Positions 13,265-25,556 of a DNA stretch of 64,000 nt are shown here, piece by piece. The stretch covers positions 106,164,464 through 106,228,463 of the forward strand of contig OX638131.1 in NCBI GenBank assembly GCA_951804985.1, written 5' to 3'. The notes under the pieces were generated by a model that saw nothing but the letters and a program-made list of their open reading frames with translations, was not told the origin of the DNA and searched no databases. This DNA comes from Dryomyza anilis. Lineage: Eukaryota > Arthropoda > Insecta > Diptera > Dryomyzidae. Within the stretch, counting starts at the first letter, position 1, and each line of letters opens with the position of its first letter. A program made the position numbers and the translations under genes.

Positions 13265-13304
13265 GATTTTCGTATAATGGATATCTGTCCATTATACGAA
13301 AATC
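13265..13304. repeat. Perfect 17-bp hairpin
   Basis: GATTTTCGTATAATGGA (13265-13281) is followed by a 6-nt loop and its exact complement (13288-13304). It is isolated, with no run of T after it that would suggest a function. It may be a relic of a foldback MITE. Confidence 0.85.
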
Positions 13305-13402
13305 AAAAATCAACCGTTATCCAAAACAGATATAATCGGTATAGGTTTTATACCGGTTTTTAAAAAATTATGAGGTACGAAAAAAAATTATTTTATTTTA
13401 TA

Positions 13403-13702
13403 AGAATAATAATAGTTTGGCACTACAGTCCTATAAGAACTTAGCGCTCTCACCATTTTGAGCTGTGCGTGTTATATTTGTACTCAAAGTGGTGGGATCT
13501 ACAGTTAATGCCGAATCCGAACGGCGGCTGAGAGCTTTTCATAGGCAATGTTTTACTCTCGTAGGTTTGCCATTTACTGCCGAGAGGTAGCGCGGTATAG
13601 AAAAATGTTTCTATGAAAAGATGTTGTTAGCCCCAGTCCAGGCTTGAACCGGGGACCTTTCGGCTCGCAGTCCAACGCATTAACCACTGAGCTACCGCGG
13701 CT
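13403..13702 (-). mobile_element. tRNA-headed SINE, copy 1
   Basis: Read on the minus strand it begins GCCGCGGTAGCTCAGTGG. A polymerase III A box (TAGCTCAGTGG, about 13684-13694) and B box (GGTTCAAGCCT, about 13641-13651) follow. A non-tRNA body of about 220 bp comes next, then an ATT-rich tail. An 8-bp target duplication ATTTTATA lies at 13395-13402 and 13703-13710. The other copies are at 45046-45362, 49891-50175 and 60457-60818. Non-coding and dependent on a LINE partner. Confidence 0.92.
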
Positions 13703-13710
13703 ATTTTATA

Positions 13711-14320
13711 TAGCTTTAATAGTGCTATATATAGCTTTTATAGTGCTTAAATGTCATTAAAATCGGAAGTCCCGAAATAACTTCTTTGTGTATTACAACA
13801 TGTTGTGAACACATGTTGTTTTTTGAAGAAAATATTTCCGAGAACGACGGACTTTGGTCTGAACTTTGTTTTGCTATTGTTTTCTTCGATCACTTGTATA
13901 GCGATAATTCGACAAAAAAAAACACACGCAACTCCAAGAAGAAAATTGTTTTTAGTTCTTTTGTTAGTAAAATATTTACATTTCTTGTTGAAGAGATTAA
14001 TATATATTAAAAAAATAACAATAATATAAAAACCGAAATCGAAACCGTAACTCGTTTAGGTTTCAATACTTGTTTTTAACACGTTACATAAGGTAATGTC
14101 CACCTTTTTAGGAAATATTCAGTTTGATATTGCTGTACATCAAAAATTGTGAATTTCCCACATTTGAGGAACCTTTTTAAATTTGATTCCATAATAATAA
14201 TTTTTTGATTTTAACTCAAATATGATGAATTTCTTGTGTTTTACATGAATTTATAAAACAATAATGAAAATTCAAACAGAAAACTATAAATATTTCAATT
14301 CCATATACATAACACATTAA
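13711..14320. other. Non-coding DNA, nothing recognised
   Basis: Two overlapping frames (13786-14010 and 13805-14029) have no family resemblance. Nothing else is supportable. Confidence 0.5.
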
Positions 14321-14643
14321 AAAATAAAGCAAAGTAAATATAGCAACCAATATTAATTGCATTCATTAATCAATCCAGCAATGCAATTCACAAATTTCAT
14401 GAAAACATTTGCTATTCTTAGTTAAATCAGCAATTCCGTTTGCTAATACTTATGACTATACGTCAATGCAGCAAATTAATTAGTTAGCGCAGATTTAGCA
14501 AATTCATATAGTCATATTAGCAAACGGAATTGCTGATTTAACCAAGAATAACAAATGTTTACATTATTTTGGTGAATTTCATTGCTGGATTGATTAATGA
14601 ATGCAATTAATATCGGTTGTTATATTTACGTTGATTATTTTTT
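14321..14643. mobile_element. Near-perfect palindromic MITE
   Basis: Arms at about 14321-14460 and 14497-14643 are reverse complements with few mismatches and a loop of about 36 bp. The inner stem TATGACTATA pairs with TATAGTCATA. Further out, GCAAACGGAATTGCTGATTT and CTGGATTGATTAATGAATGC pair with their complements. The outer right end is TTTTTTTCTGTGA. No coding capacity. The high arm identity suggests a young insertion or selection or conversion for the hairpin. Confidence 0.88.
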
Positions 14644-16399
14644 TCTGTGAATGACTGAAATCACTTTAAATAATATCATTTCGATATCTTTAAGATATCG
14701 TTTAGTTAGCTGTATTTTCCAATTTTTGAATATTATTGCAAATTATTGGCTCTCCCTACTGTATGCCATAACAAACATGTCACTTATACGCCCCTTATGG
14801 ACACAAATGTCTGTTGTTTTTCTTGTAAGATTGTCACATATGCCATCATTTTACCCACTCCCAAAATATTTATTACTTTATCTTGAATATATATTTATTA
14901 TTATTCTCAAAAAAAAAGAATAAAAAAATATACAAGACAACTACCACTTTTCCGTATATGAGCCACTTGTTTATTTTTTGCTCTTTTGGTACAACAGCCT
15001 CCTTCAATCACACATGAACGCCTACCGCCTACTTTTGAGCCTAAGGCATTCTTTGGCAATATTATTTTTTCTATATTTATATTTCAGCTTCAAACAGCTT
15101 CATTTTATTGACAAATATTTCGCATTTATTTTCGTTTTTTTTTATCTACAGGAAAAACACTTGTATTTCGGCATTGTTTGCGGTTGACAGGTTTTTTTTT
15201 TTTTTGATAGGCTATTTCTGCCTAATGGTAGCACATAAAATAAATAGTATTTGAACATTGGATAAAGTTAGTTTGATAAATGCGCATTGGAGTGGTACAA
15301 AAAAACGGAACAAGATGTCAAATGTCAGGGTATTTTAATTTAATTTTATTTTTAAGGATAGGCATACCTTTCTAAAAATACATATGGGGCACTTAAATCT
15401 TTGCTTTTTGGAAAATTTGGATTTAAATGAATAATTAAGGTTGGTTTTATATGCACTAAATAATTAACGCACCTTTTATATATTCGATATTTTAAAATTT
15501 TGATTTATTAGATTTATTCTGTATTGGCATTTTTGTATTTATGGTTATATTTAAACACATTTTTTATATTTAAAACTTTTATTTTTTAGTCTAAATATTT
15601 AGTTAATTATATGCTAAAAAAAAACGTCAAATCAACAGACCCACAAATATTTTTCAAACTGCGCCAAAACCTCAAAAAAACAAAATTAAAATGATTGATC
15701 ACCACAATAGGGAATTTGTGCCAAACAAATGTATTTTGTGGCAAAAAGTAAAAAATGACAAAACAATCATAAAAAGCAGCTGCTGCCACGAAAAATATAA
15801 ATATTCTTATATAATTATCTAAATAGCTACTATTATGTGCCACAACCAAATAAATGCATTTCTTGCCAATATTTAATATTTACATCTCAAAATGCATAAA
15901 ATTTAATGTATTAAATCAAAAATATTTACAACACACACACCTGCTATTAATCATGGATAATTCATTATTATTTATAAATGAAAATTTGCATTGATATTTA
16001 GTTGATTTTCACATGCAATTTGTCTGCTTCATTTTCAACACATAAAATTCTTATTCTATAAACCAAATAAAATTGCACACAGCCCACGCACTAGACATAT
16101 TTTTGCAATGCAAAAACTATAATAAAAAGAAAAAAAAAACACACACACATCTCAAACAATTGTTGGCAAATGCTGTTATTTTTGTATCTCTAAAAATTGT
16201 TCACGGTCATGGCTGAACAAACAGTTGCCATCAGGCAGTGCAAAGATGGCCAAATGAATTCAAGTTCAAGGTGCCAACTCAAATTAAGCATCATTTATAT
16301 AAAAACACGTGCGATAAATGGGTTCTCGTAATTTTTTCGTAAAACAATATTTTTTAATATGTATTCAAACAGACAATTTTTCGAATTTATTGTTTAATA
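14644..16399. other. Non-coding DNA, nothing recognised
   Basis: AT-rich, with hydrophobic frames at 14651-14923, 14978-15187 and, on the minus strand, 15607-15849. These look like translated AT-rich DNA (Phe/Leu/Tyr/Ile) and not membrane proteins. The 16140-16310 stretch is less AT-rich and may be unique host sequence. Confidence 0.5.
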
Positions 16400-18760
16400 T
16401 AATAAAAAGTATTAGACAAAAATTAAAAGTTTTACTAAAATTTTAATGTTTAACATATTCTAATTTTACATTTTTAAAAATCTCGAAAAACTGCGCGAAT
16501 CCGCAAAATGCGAAATTATCCAAATTTTTGATTTCTTATTATTTTTAATTTTATTTCTACATAACCAATATTTTAGTATACAATTATTAGCAACAGAAAA
16601 GTTTCGAAATTCCTATCGAAATTCATAAACTTTTGTGAATATCTTATTTTAATAATAACCCATATTTTCGATGAACTCGAAAAACTGCTCGAAAGTTTAA
16701 TAAACTAAATTTTCGGTTTCAGTCGATAAGAAATAGTCTAATTTATGACAAAATACTATTTTAAGAATTAATTTCGTAAAGTATTGGTATAGTATTATTT
16801 CAAATTATATGAAAATCACTATTGAGATTTACTTTACAATCAGAATATGTATTTTAATCGCATAAATTAATCCCAACAACTACTGACAATGTTAAACTAT
16901 TAAGAAATTGCTGATTTCATATTTTGAAAAATCATTAAAAAAAACTTCGCGAATCCGTATAGCTGTATAAATAATTATACAAATTTTCAGTTTAATATTT
17001 TTAAATTTACAATTTTTTTTAAAAAAACTAATATTTTAATATTTAGCGTCAGAAAAGGTTAAAAATTGCTATTAAAATTAATAAACTTATGTGCATATTG
17101 TATTGTAATATATTACACATTTTCGATGAACTCGAAAAACTGCTCGAAATTACAATAAACGAAATGTTATAATTGATTTCATTTAATTTCAATAAAAACC
17201 ATCATAAGGATTTTATTAATATTACAAAACATTATAATCCTATAAAATATATGTATAACCTATATTTTAAAAGAAATCTAAAAACTGCTTGAAACCGCAA
17301 TTCCCTAGTAGAAATTTTGGTAGGGCCATGGTCATGAAGTGATCATGTCATTATTTGAGATGATCGGTATAAGACGAGGCCCATAATGTCCTTATAACGC
17401 AGTGTCCTGATCATGTATTGACCTCAGGCCATGATCATGTACTGATCGGGCAATTCCCCATTTTAATATTTACCCGACAATTGCCTTGTCTAAGCCCGAA
17501 CATAATAGGGTTTCTCTCATTAATCTCGATCATTGCCTGATGCTAATTTCATTATCAGGAACAAATAATGTAGCTATGATCGGGAACATTTACTGTTTAG
17601 ATAATGTAAACCCTGCTATGGTAAGAATGATAAGGACATGCAAAGGCAATGATCATATTTTCTCTAATAGGGATTACCCAACGAAAACCCGATCATTTCC
17701 CGATCATTTTCCGATGGCGCATCGGGAAAATTTCTACCAGGGTTATCCTTGTTTTCGGTTTCATAATATTTTTATTTCTTATAATTTTATTTCTGCAAAT
17801 TAATTTAATAAGTGCGAGAAACATTCAATTTTATAAATTTTTGTGAATAATGTGTTGTAACTATAATTCATATTTTCGAAGAGCTCGAAATACTGTTCGA
17901 AAGCGTATGAACCAAATTTTCGGTTTCGTAACGTTTTTATTTAATTCCTGCAATGATAATAATTCATTAAGATTTTATAAGTCTTAGAGTATTAAATACT
18001 TCTAACGAAATGCTAAATCTTTTTTCATATTTAGAAACAGCTGCTCGAAACAACAATAAACCAAGTATTTAGTTTCCAATTATATTTAATGTTATTTCTG
18101 CAAAACATATATTTCAATATCATTTTATTAATGCAAGAATAGATTAGAAATTGCTTTCGAAATTTTTAAACTTGTTGATATTGTGTTGTATGTATAATTT
18201 ATATATTCGAAGAGCTCAAAAAACGAAGAGCTAAAAAGAAACGTTTTGGTTTTTTATTATTTTTTTTCATTTAATTTCAATAAAAACTATCATTAGAATT
18301 TTATTATTGTATAAAAGAATAAATCTGTTATCCAAATGGTTCTTTTAGGAATATAGTGCTGTAATTGTAATCACAATTTCGAAAAACTGCTCGAAAATGC
18401 AATTAACTAAATTTTTGGTTTCGTATTGTTTTTCATTTTATTTCTGCATAGATGATTCAAAAGGGATTTCATTGATGCTAGAAAATATTAACTACGTATA
18501 TAAAGCAACGATAAAATTCTGGGAATATTATGGTTCAACTATAATTGATATTTAATATGAGCTCGAAAAACTGCTCGAAACCGCATTTCCGTATTTCTAC
18601 AAAGTCAATATTTCAAAAAGAGTTTAGTAGTGGTAGTAAAATGTCATAATTGCTATCGAAATTTTCAAACATTTGAGAAAACTTATTGTAATTATTAAGA
18701 AAAAACTGCGCGAAACCGCAATACACCAAAATAAAGAGTGTTATCAGAATATTAATAGAA
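16400..18760 (+). repeat. Degenerate ~170-bp satellite with a conserved box
   Basis: The box CTCGAAAAACTGCTCGAAA and near variants recur near 16485, 16678, 17120, 17283, 17880, 18040, 18207, 18382, 18560 and 18703, with a weaker one near 16940. Spacing is mostly 143-193 bp. Each box is followed by a variant of CAATAAACCAAATTTTCGG. The rest of each monomer is heavily diverged, so the box is the best-kept part. One monomer is split by the TIR element at 17303-17742. Confidence 0.85.
17303..17742. mobile_element. 440-bp TIR element with CCCTAGTAGAAATTTT ends
   Basis: Left end CCCTAGTAGAAATTTTGG and right end AAAATTTCTACCAGGG are inverted repeats with two mismatches. It interrupts a monomer of the 170-bp satellite. 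The inside is rich in GATCATG and CCCGATCATTT motifs on both strands. A 105-codon frame starting at 17486 runs through its edge and has no known domain. Related short elements are at 35762-35823 and 51614-51735. Superfamily undetermined. Confidence 0.8.
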
Positions 18761-18769
18761 ACCGATTTA

Positions 18770-19266
18770 ACGTAAAATTGTCATAATTGTAAAGAAAAAT
18801 TATAAATCGCGAACTGAAATTTCAATATTCATAAAAATGAAGTTTTTAGAAAAATAAATCTGTATATAAAACAAATTTGAACTTGTTCTTCAATTTTGAC
18901 TGGATTTTCAGTGCATAACTAATTTTTAATCTATAAAGCGTAATATACATGAAATATATTAGGCACTTATATAAAATAAAACAAAAACTTTGTAATAAAA
19001 ATATATTTAAAATTTAATACATATTCCAAAACAACAATGCACATCGTTAGCATAATACATTTCATTCTACAAAAGTCAATAATACCATCTGTAAGAGCAT
19101 TTCGTGCCATAAAAACTGAGACCGTCGACATTTATTGGCATTAATTTTATAGACTCGTTTTACGAGGCAACACAAAGAATGCACCATCAGCTAGAAGCAA
19201 CCCTATAAATGAACTCGAACCCCAAACCTCAACTGCCCCAAAATGCAATTGCATTGCACACTAGAT
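18770..19266. other. Non-coding DNA, nothing recognised
   Basis: No gene or repeat structure identified. Confidence 0.5.
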
Positions 19267-19851
19267 ACGCAGAGAAAAATATATTTACGACAACAAATTA
19301 TAACAGCAATAATTATAAATGTTTTAAAATGATTGTGTCAATTATATAAATGTTTGAGATACAATAACATTATATTTTGTCTTTATAATAGTTAATTGTT
19401 ATGTCCAAAAAGCAATGATATTTAATTGTCAGATAAATAGTTTGATTAATTGAAGTAATACAATGATTCCTGTAATCATACAACACATTACATATATTTG
19501 TTAACTTGTATCAATCATGTCCATAATCAAGATAATCAAAAAAAAAATATTTGACAGTGAAATTTGATGGCATTCAATATTCCTCACTATCATCTTTGTT
19601 GGCTCAATCATGTGACATGTTTGCAACAACCATAAAAACAATACTAACAACCATAAAAGCAAGATTCCTAATAAAAACCTTTTAAAAAAACGTCTGCGTC
19701 GAGCAATAAATGGAATTCAGTTTCAAATTTAATTGAGTTAAATGTGCTTGACGACAGACACTATTGACTCAATCATGTGAAACGTTTGTCACAAGCATAA
19801 TAACATTATTCACTTTATGCTGTTATTAAAAATTTGGTTTTTCTCTGCGTG
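19267..19851. mobile_element. TIR element with ACGCAGAGAAAAA ends
   Basis: ACGCAGAGAAAAA at 19267 is inverted as TTTTTCTCTGCGT ending near 19850. Weaker inverted similarity continues inward (ATAACAGCAATAAT against the AT-rich right flank). An internal direct repeat of about 34 bp, CTCAATCATGTGA and following, occurs at about 19602 and 19765. No coding capacity. Confidence 0.6.
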
Positions 19852-20641
19852 CATACATGGCTTGCCTTGGCCAAATGTGCTCGAGCCATAAAAAGGATCA
19901 AAATTAGTGTTGACGACTGCGGCACAAACTGTGTATTGTGGGTTGTAAGAATTTGCTTTTGTTTTGGGCGGCAAACAAAAAAAATACGCCTCTGAATGCA
20001 ATGGAACTGAACTGAAATAAGTCTGATACATAGTAGATGTAGGTTCAAAGGTTTGCATGGATGGATGTCGTTGAAGGTGTTGATGTCAAAATAGGTGTAG
20101 TAGGTGGAGTTACAGTAGAGGGTGTATTTGGGCTTTTGTAAAGTAATGTCACCCCAATGTCTGCGCCTGCAACATGCAACCTTGATTTAGTAGTCGCAAT
20201 GCAACAAGGATGGTCTGTGGGCAGGCAGGCAGGAAGTATGAAAGGATCAAAGGAAGGAAGTATTTTTCAAACCGTTGCGCATATAATGGTGGCAGCATTG
20301 TAGAGCGGCGCGGGAAGCAGTCGACTAAAAATGAGTCACAAAAGGTAACATGATATATGTGCTGCTGTAAGTAGACTTTTATTTTATGAAAAGTGTATTT
20401 CTTTTTTTTAAAGAGAATTTAAGTAGGTATAAAATGAGCTGATATGTAATTGGTTCACTACATATAAAAAAATGTATATATTATTATATAAAGATTAGTA
20501 CAAATTATTTATTCATCAATTATCATCACGTATATAAAATAACTTTGAAATACTGAATTATAAATATGGATTTTGTGTGGCTATATCCTGACCAAAACTC
20601 AAATCTTTTTGTTTTTTTTGCTATAACTATTTATTTGCGCA
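19852..20641. other. Less AT-rich, unique-looking DNA
   Basis: The interval 19855-20340 is noticeably richer in G than its surroundings and contains GGCAGGCAGGCAGG and GGTGTAGTAGGTGGAG. The overlapping minus-strand frames at 19810-20058 have no known domain. It may be conserved intronic or intergenic DNA; I see no gene. Confidence 0.4.
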
Positions 20642-20703
20642 AGAGAAAATAGTGATGTAAAGGCATTAAATAGTTGTTTTTAAAGGACTTATCGATTGGC
20701 ATC
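20642..20703 (-). repeat. Foldback repeat R, single arm
   Basis: Reverse complement of the arms at 54050-54113 and 55030-55093: AATAGTGATGTAAAGGCATT followed by TATCGATTGGCATCA. It lies 60 bp from a mini-me subfamily B copy, as also happens near 54 kb. Confidence 0.65.
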
Positions 20704-20760
20704 AAAATAAATAAAAAAAGTATTTAATTTTATTAATAATTTCGACAAAAAGTAAAATAA

Positions 20761-21498
20761 AACCAGTTGGGAAGGTTAGATCACATGGGAAATTTTAAAG
20801 TAGGTGTAATTATGATAGTTCGGATTATCAAAATTATAGTCGGTCTAAGCCGACTATAAATATCCTACACATATGTGTGGTTACCATTCAAAGTGATATA
20901 TAGGTCACCAGGGTATACGAATCCTGAAAATAACTACAAACATTCAATCGCTGAAGAATTTCCATTCATTTGATACCCATATTTACATATGGGTAGGTGT
21001 ACCGAATATCGATTTCTTTTTTGGTGAACCACAAGTCTTTTCGCCGGAAAACATTATTATCATGTATTTGAGCATGATGTCAATACATATTTGACCAAAA
21101 AAGTTTACCTAAGCACGTATACAGTAACATTGATCTGTATATGTAAATTTTATATGAGGTATTTGAACATAAGTGGTCGGATCATAGGTCACAATGGACC
21201 GATCTCGCCAATTTTTTCGCACATACAGCGTAGGTATATTAGTAATCTAAGTTATAAGTTTCATTTATCTAGCTCTTCAATTTTAAAAGTCTTAGGGATT
21301 TCAACAGACAGACAGACAGACAGACAGACGGACAGACAGACGGACAGACAGACGGACAGACGGACATCGCTAAATCGACTCAGGAGGTCATGCTGATCAA
21401 GAATATATATACTTTTCCATACCGGAGATGCTTCCTTCTGGGTGTTACAAACGGCGTACCAAACTGAATATACCCTTTCACTCTTAGTGTAGGGTATA
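20761..21498 (+). mobile_element. mini-me-like element, subfamily B, copy 1
   Basis: Begins AACCAGTTGGGAAGGTTAGA and ends CTTAGTGTAGGGTATA. Internal landmarks are the hairpin GTCGGTCTAAGCCGAC, the block CACATATGTGTGG, a GACA/GACG tract, the core CGCTAAATCGACTCAGGAGG with CTGATCAAGAA, and TATATATA. It is the best-preserved subfamily B copy here. The 101-codon frame at 21091-21396 is read through the tetranucleotide tract and is not a gene. Confidence 0.9.
21305..21366. repeat. (GACA/GACG)n microsatellite within mini-me
   Basis: About 15 units of GACA with GACG variants, immediately 5' of the mini-me core. Confidence 0.97.
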
Positions 21499-22017
21499 AT
21501 TATAATTTTATCTGTTGCTAATCTTTTTTATATGAAATAAATAGTTTTTAAAATACCAATTTACGTATTTATGATGTTGTGATTAAACTAAAATGTTATA
21601 ACCTTAATAAAAAGTGATTAAAAATATTTACAACAAATTTTATTACATACGTAATACATTTAAATAAAAAGTATTTACTTAAAATTTTAATACGTACCTA
21701 ATAAATTTGAATAAAAAGTATTTACATCAAGTTTAAATAAAAAGCATTTAATTTAAATACAAAAGACTACGGGTGAAAAACCTGTCGAAAAGTATTTAAA
21801 TTTAATACTTTTTTATTTAATTTTATTACTTTTTTCCCTCAGTGTGATAATATCATAACTCTACTAATTATATCACCAACATGTTTACGTAATGACTTGG
21901 TCTACCCTAGTAGAGTGAGTTTCTTCTCAAGTATATAGTAATTTCAGCCACAATTTCGACAACTTCATAAAGTCTTTACAAAGGAAAAAGTTGGCCGACT
22001 CAAAATAGTTTAGAAAT

Positions 22018-22868
22018 ACTACCCCAGACATAATTTTTGGCAGGCTCAAGACAGTTTAAAAACATTTTATGGCGAAATTTTAAGCAGACAAAGGTGGAGT
22101 TTAAACAATTGTAAAATTGTGGGTCTACCCTTTAAAAGTCTACAGAATGTCTGATAATTTTGAGAAATAAGTTCGGCATATTTCCGACAAACACGCAGAT
22201 AAATGGAAGTTTATGAGAAGAGTATGGCAGATTCTCAAATTTAACGGAATTTTAAAGGCATATTCCTGGCATATTTTGAGAACAGGAAGAAAACACACAA
22301 CTGTGATATAAAATCCGTCTTTTTCTGCTTGAAATCTTTTGAAAATATATTTTTAAGCAGCCTTCAGCCTGCTACAAATTTTGTCTCGCTCAGGTAAATG
22401 GAAGAAGTGTTTGACATATTATCAAATTTTATGGAATTTTAAAGACAGATTCCCGGCATACTTTGGAGACAGACAGGATACAGACAACATTAAATATAAA
22501 TTCTCCTTTTTTCCTACTTAAAATCCTTTCAAATATCTAAAATTTTTCAAGAGTATTTCCAGGAAACGTATGGCAGAATCACAAATTTTATGGAACTCAA
22601 AAAGCAGATTCTCAGCGTGTTTTGGGCACGGGCAAAAGAGAGAGAAATATTTGAACAAAAACTCATCATTTTTTCTACTTAAAATCTTTTGAAAATATAT
22701 TTCAAAAATGCCTTGAATGTGGAAAATATTTTGTTTTAGGTGATAAATGTATATTTGTTGAAATTTCATGACAGATTATCACATTTTATGGCAGTTTAAT
22801 TCCCGAAATGTTTCGGAAAATAAAAAAAAAGGTCTTGAGCCTGCCAACAATTTTGTCTGGAGCGTAGT
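22018..22868. mobile_element. 851-bp TIR element with internal tandem units
   Basis: The left terminus CCAGACATAATTTTTGGCAG plus GCTCAAGAC is mirrored at 22832-22868 (GTCTTGAGCCTGCCAACAAT then TTTGTCTGG), giving TIRs of about 36 bp. Between them, a unit containing GGCAGATTCTCAAATTT and CTTTTGAAAATATATTT recurs near 22220, 22413, 22570 and 22766 (spacing 157-196 bp). The minus-strand frame at 22518-22769 lies in these repeats and is not a gene. Family unknown. Confidence 0.75.
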
Positions 22869-24765
22869 TTCTTTTTTTTTGAGAGGTGGTGGTACATTTA
22901 CTTTAGTAGCTGAATATTGCTTCTAGTACGAATACATATTAAGTAAATAATTGAAGGGTTTGGTGCAAAAAACGTGTTAAACTCATTTTAGCACTTATCT
23001 GGAAAATCAATAAAAAAAAAACTGTTTTAATTGCTAATTTTGTGAATTTTTGTTTAAAAAAAATATATGTTATAAACTACGTATGTATTGTTAAATGTAT
23101 TTTAAATTGTATTGTTAAATTGTCAATGTAACTTCGCTTTAAAACGTAATTTTAAATGCTGGACTTGACAATTTTTTGCCCAAAATATTTTAACAAAATT
23201 TTGTTTCATACAAAAATAGAATTTTCATATATTATAGATATATTAAAATTAAAAAAAAACATTATTGCTTACGCATAACTTGGCAACGTAATTGTAACCC
23301 AATGTATGTAAATAACATAATGCATTTGCCACATCAGCGGTAACACGGAACCTTCGCTCTTATATAAAAATAAAATAAAATAAAATAAAAAAACTAAAAA
23401 CTCGTGCATTTTTTGCATGAATTGGAGCAGAAACAATTTTTATAGCCTTATGTTTATGCTCTGTGTATGTGCATTTTTCTTTTAACTAAAAGAAAATGCA
23501 ATAATAAAATAAAAAAAAATAATAAAATAAAAAAAACACATAGAAAAGCGTTGAAAAATAAAGGTATCATTATAAATCGTTGGCGCATTTTTCTTGATAA
23601 AAGAAAATACAATAAAAATTAAATTTATTGAATTAATTGAATTTTAAATGCAAATTTATTGAACTATGTATTACTGATATTATTAATTGTACAATTTCGT
23701 AATCACATTTGAATTTCAAATGAGAACTAAATGTTACATCGAAAATACAAATATTTTTATTACTACAAATTTTGCGTATATTTTAATAATAACTTTAATC
23801 GGGGAAATGCGGAAATTTAGACAAACAAAAAACTAATTATAAATAATGAATATACAAATTATAAAGTAGCATTAACTTATTCACACATTCCATTTTATTT
23901 GCAGGAAAACTTAAACTAGAAATATTTAAAAACGATAGTTTTAAATATATTGCATAATTTATTACTATACAATATGAGGAATCTAATTTTAACACAATTT
24001 TTTTAACTAAGAACTGATTCAAAAATTAATGTAGTAGAATTTAATACAATTTGTATTTATTTCGGAAAAATGTAGTTCTACTTTTGCATTATGTGCATTT
24101 GTATTTAGTTCAATAGAATGTAATTACATGTATGTATTACAAACTTGTTAGCTACATATTGCAACAATTGTTTTTCTGTATTTTTTTAATTGTTTTATTT
24201 TTTTCTAATACAGAATGTAGTACAAATACATGAATATGTAGTCAAATGTGGTAATTTGTACTCATATTTATTGACGTTTAAATAAATACGTTGACGTTTA
24301 AATAAATTATTTTATTTTTCATTACCCCCATAGTTTTGCCTGCGTGCAAAAAACCTTCGCAACTAATTTAATTTTCATTCAGCAGCTGAGCTTCTCGTGA
24401 TCACTCCTATGTGACGTATGTGACGCCTTTGTCGTTTGTCTGCCGCCTGTGTCCTTTGACGCAGCATGGAAACAATTTCTTGGATGTCCTTGATTTTGTG
24501 ACGCAGTTGGGTCAAGTGCAACCTTTTGTTGTTATTTTGTTAAGTCGGCATCTGTGTGTATGTGTCTCTTAGAGTGTGACATCTTTGAAGGTAATGTCAA
24601 AAATCTATAAAACGAGTTGGCACATGACATATGCAAAATAGTAACTAATTTATGCATTTTTCAATATGATTGACATTTTATTTAATTTTTGCAAACAGTA
24701 AAATTTATTTTATTTCGAAAAATAAAAAAGGTCAAAACATTAATTTTATACGAAAAATTATTTTT
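22869..24765. other. AT-rich DNA, nothing recognised
   Basis: Contains short AAAAT runs near 23373 and 23510. The interval 24310-24600 is less AT-rich (GACGCCTTTGTCGTTTGTC region) and may be unique host DNA. No gene, RNA or element could be supported. Confidence 0.5.
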
Positions 24766-25556
24766 TTTACAAAAAATTCAGTTTTTCACTATAAAAATAA
24801 TTGTTCACTAAAAATTAAAATTCTTACATATATTAAAAATTTCACAAATGTTACTAAAAATTTCATTTTCACTAAAATTTCTTTTTTTCAGTAAAAATTC
24901 AATTTTTTCTCAAAATTCAATGTTTCACTAACAACTCAATTTTTCACTTAAACTTTAATTTTTCACTAAAAATTAAATTTATCACTAAAAATTCAATTTT
25001 TCACTAAAAATTCAATTTTTCACTAAAAATTTAATTTTTCACTAAAAATTCAATTTTTCACTAAAAATTAAATTTTTCACTAAAAATTAAATTAAAAAAT
25101 TCTATTTTTCACTAAAAATTCAATTTTTCACTAAAAATTCAATTTTTCACTAAAAATTCAATTTTTCACTAAAAATTCAATTTTTCACTAAAAATTCAAT
25201 TTGTCACTAAAAATTCAATTTTTCACTAAAAATTCAATTTTTCACTAAAAATTCAATTTTTCACTAAAAATTCAATTTTTCACTAAATATTCAATTTTTC
25301 ACTAAAAATTCAATTTTTCACTAAAAATTCAATTTTTCACTAAAAATTAAATTTATCACTAAAAATTAAATTTATCACTAAAAATTAAATTTATCACTAA
25401 AAATTCAATTTTCACTAAAAATTAAATTTTCACTAAAAATTCAATTTATCACAAAAAATTCAATTTTTCACTAAAAATTAAAATTTTCACTAAAAAATAT
25501 ATTTTTCACTAAAATTCGTTTTTCATTAAAAAAAATATTTCAAATTTTTGAAACAT
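24766..25556 (+). repeat. 19-bp satellite, array II
   Basis: About 41 copies of TTCAATTTTTCACTAAAAA, in the same orientation as array I. A local variant with AAATTTATCACTAAAAATT is repeated four times around 25350-25450, a small homogenised block. Edges are diverged. Confidence 0.97.

Noticed and set aside
13403..13702. Functional tRNA gene
   Set aside because: The A and B boxes are present but the acceptor and anticodon stems do not pair well, and the same sequence continues into a SINE body with target duplications.
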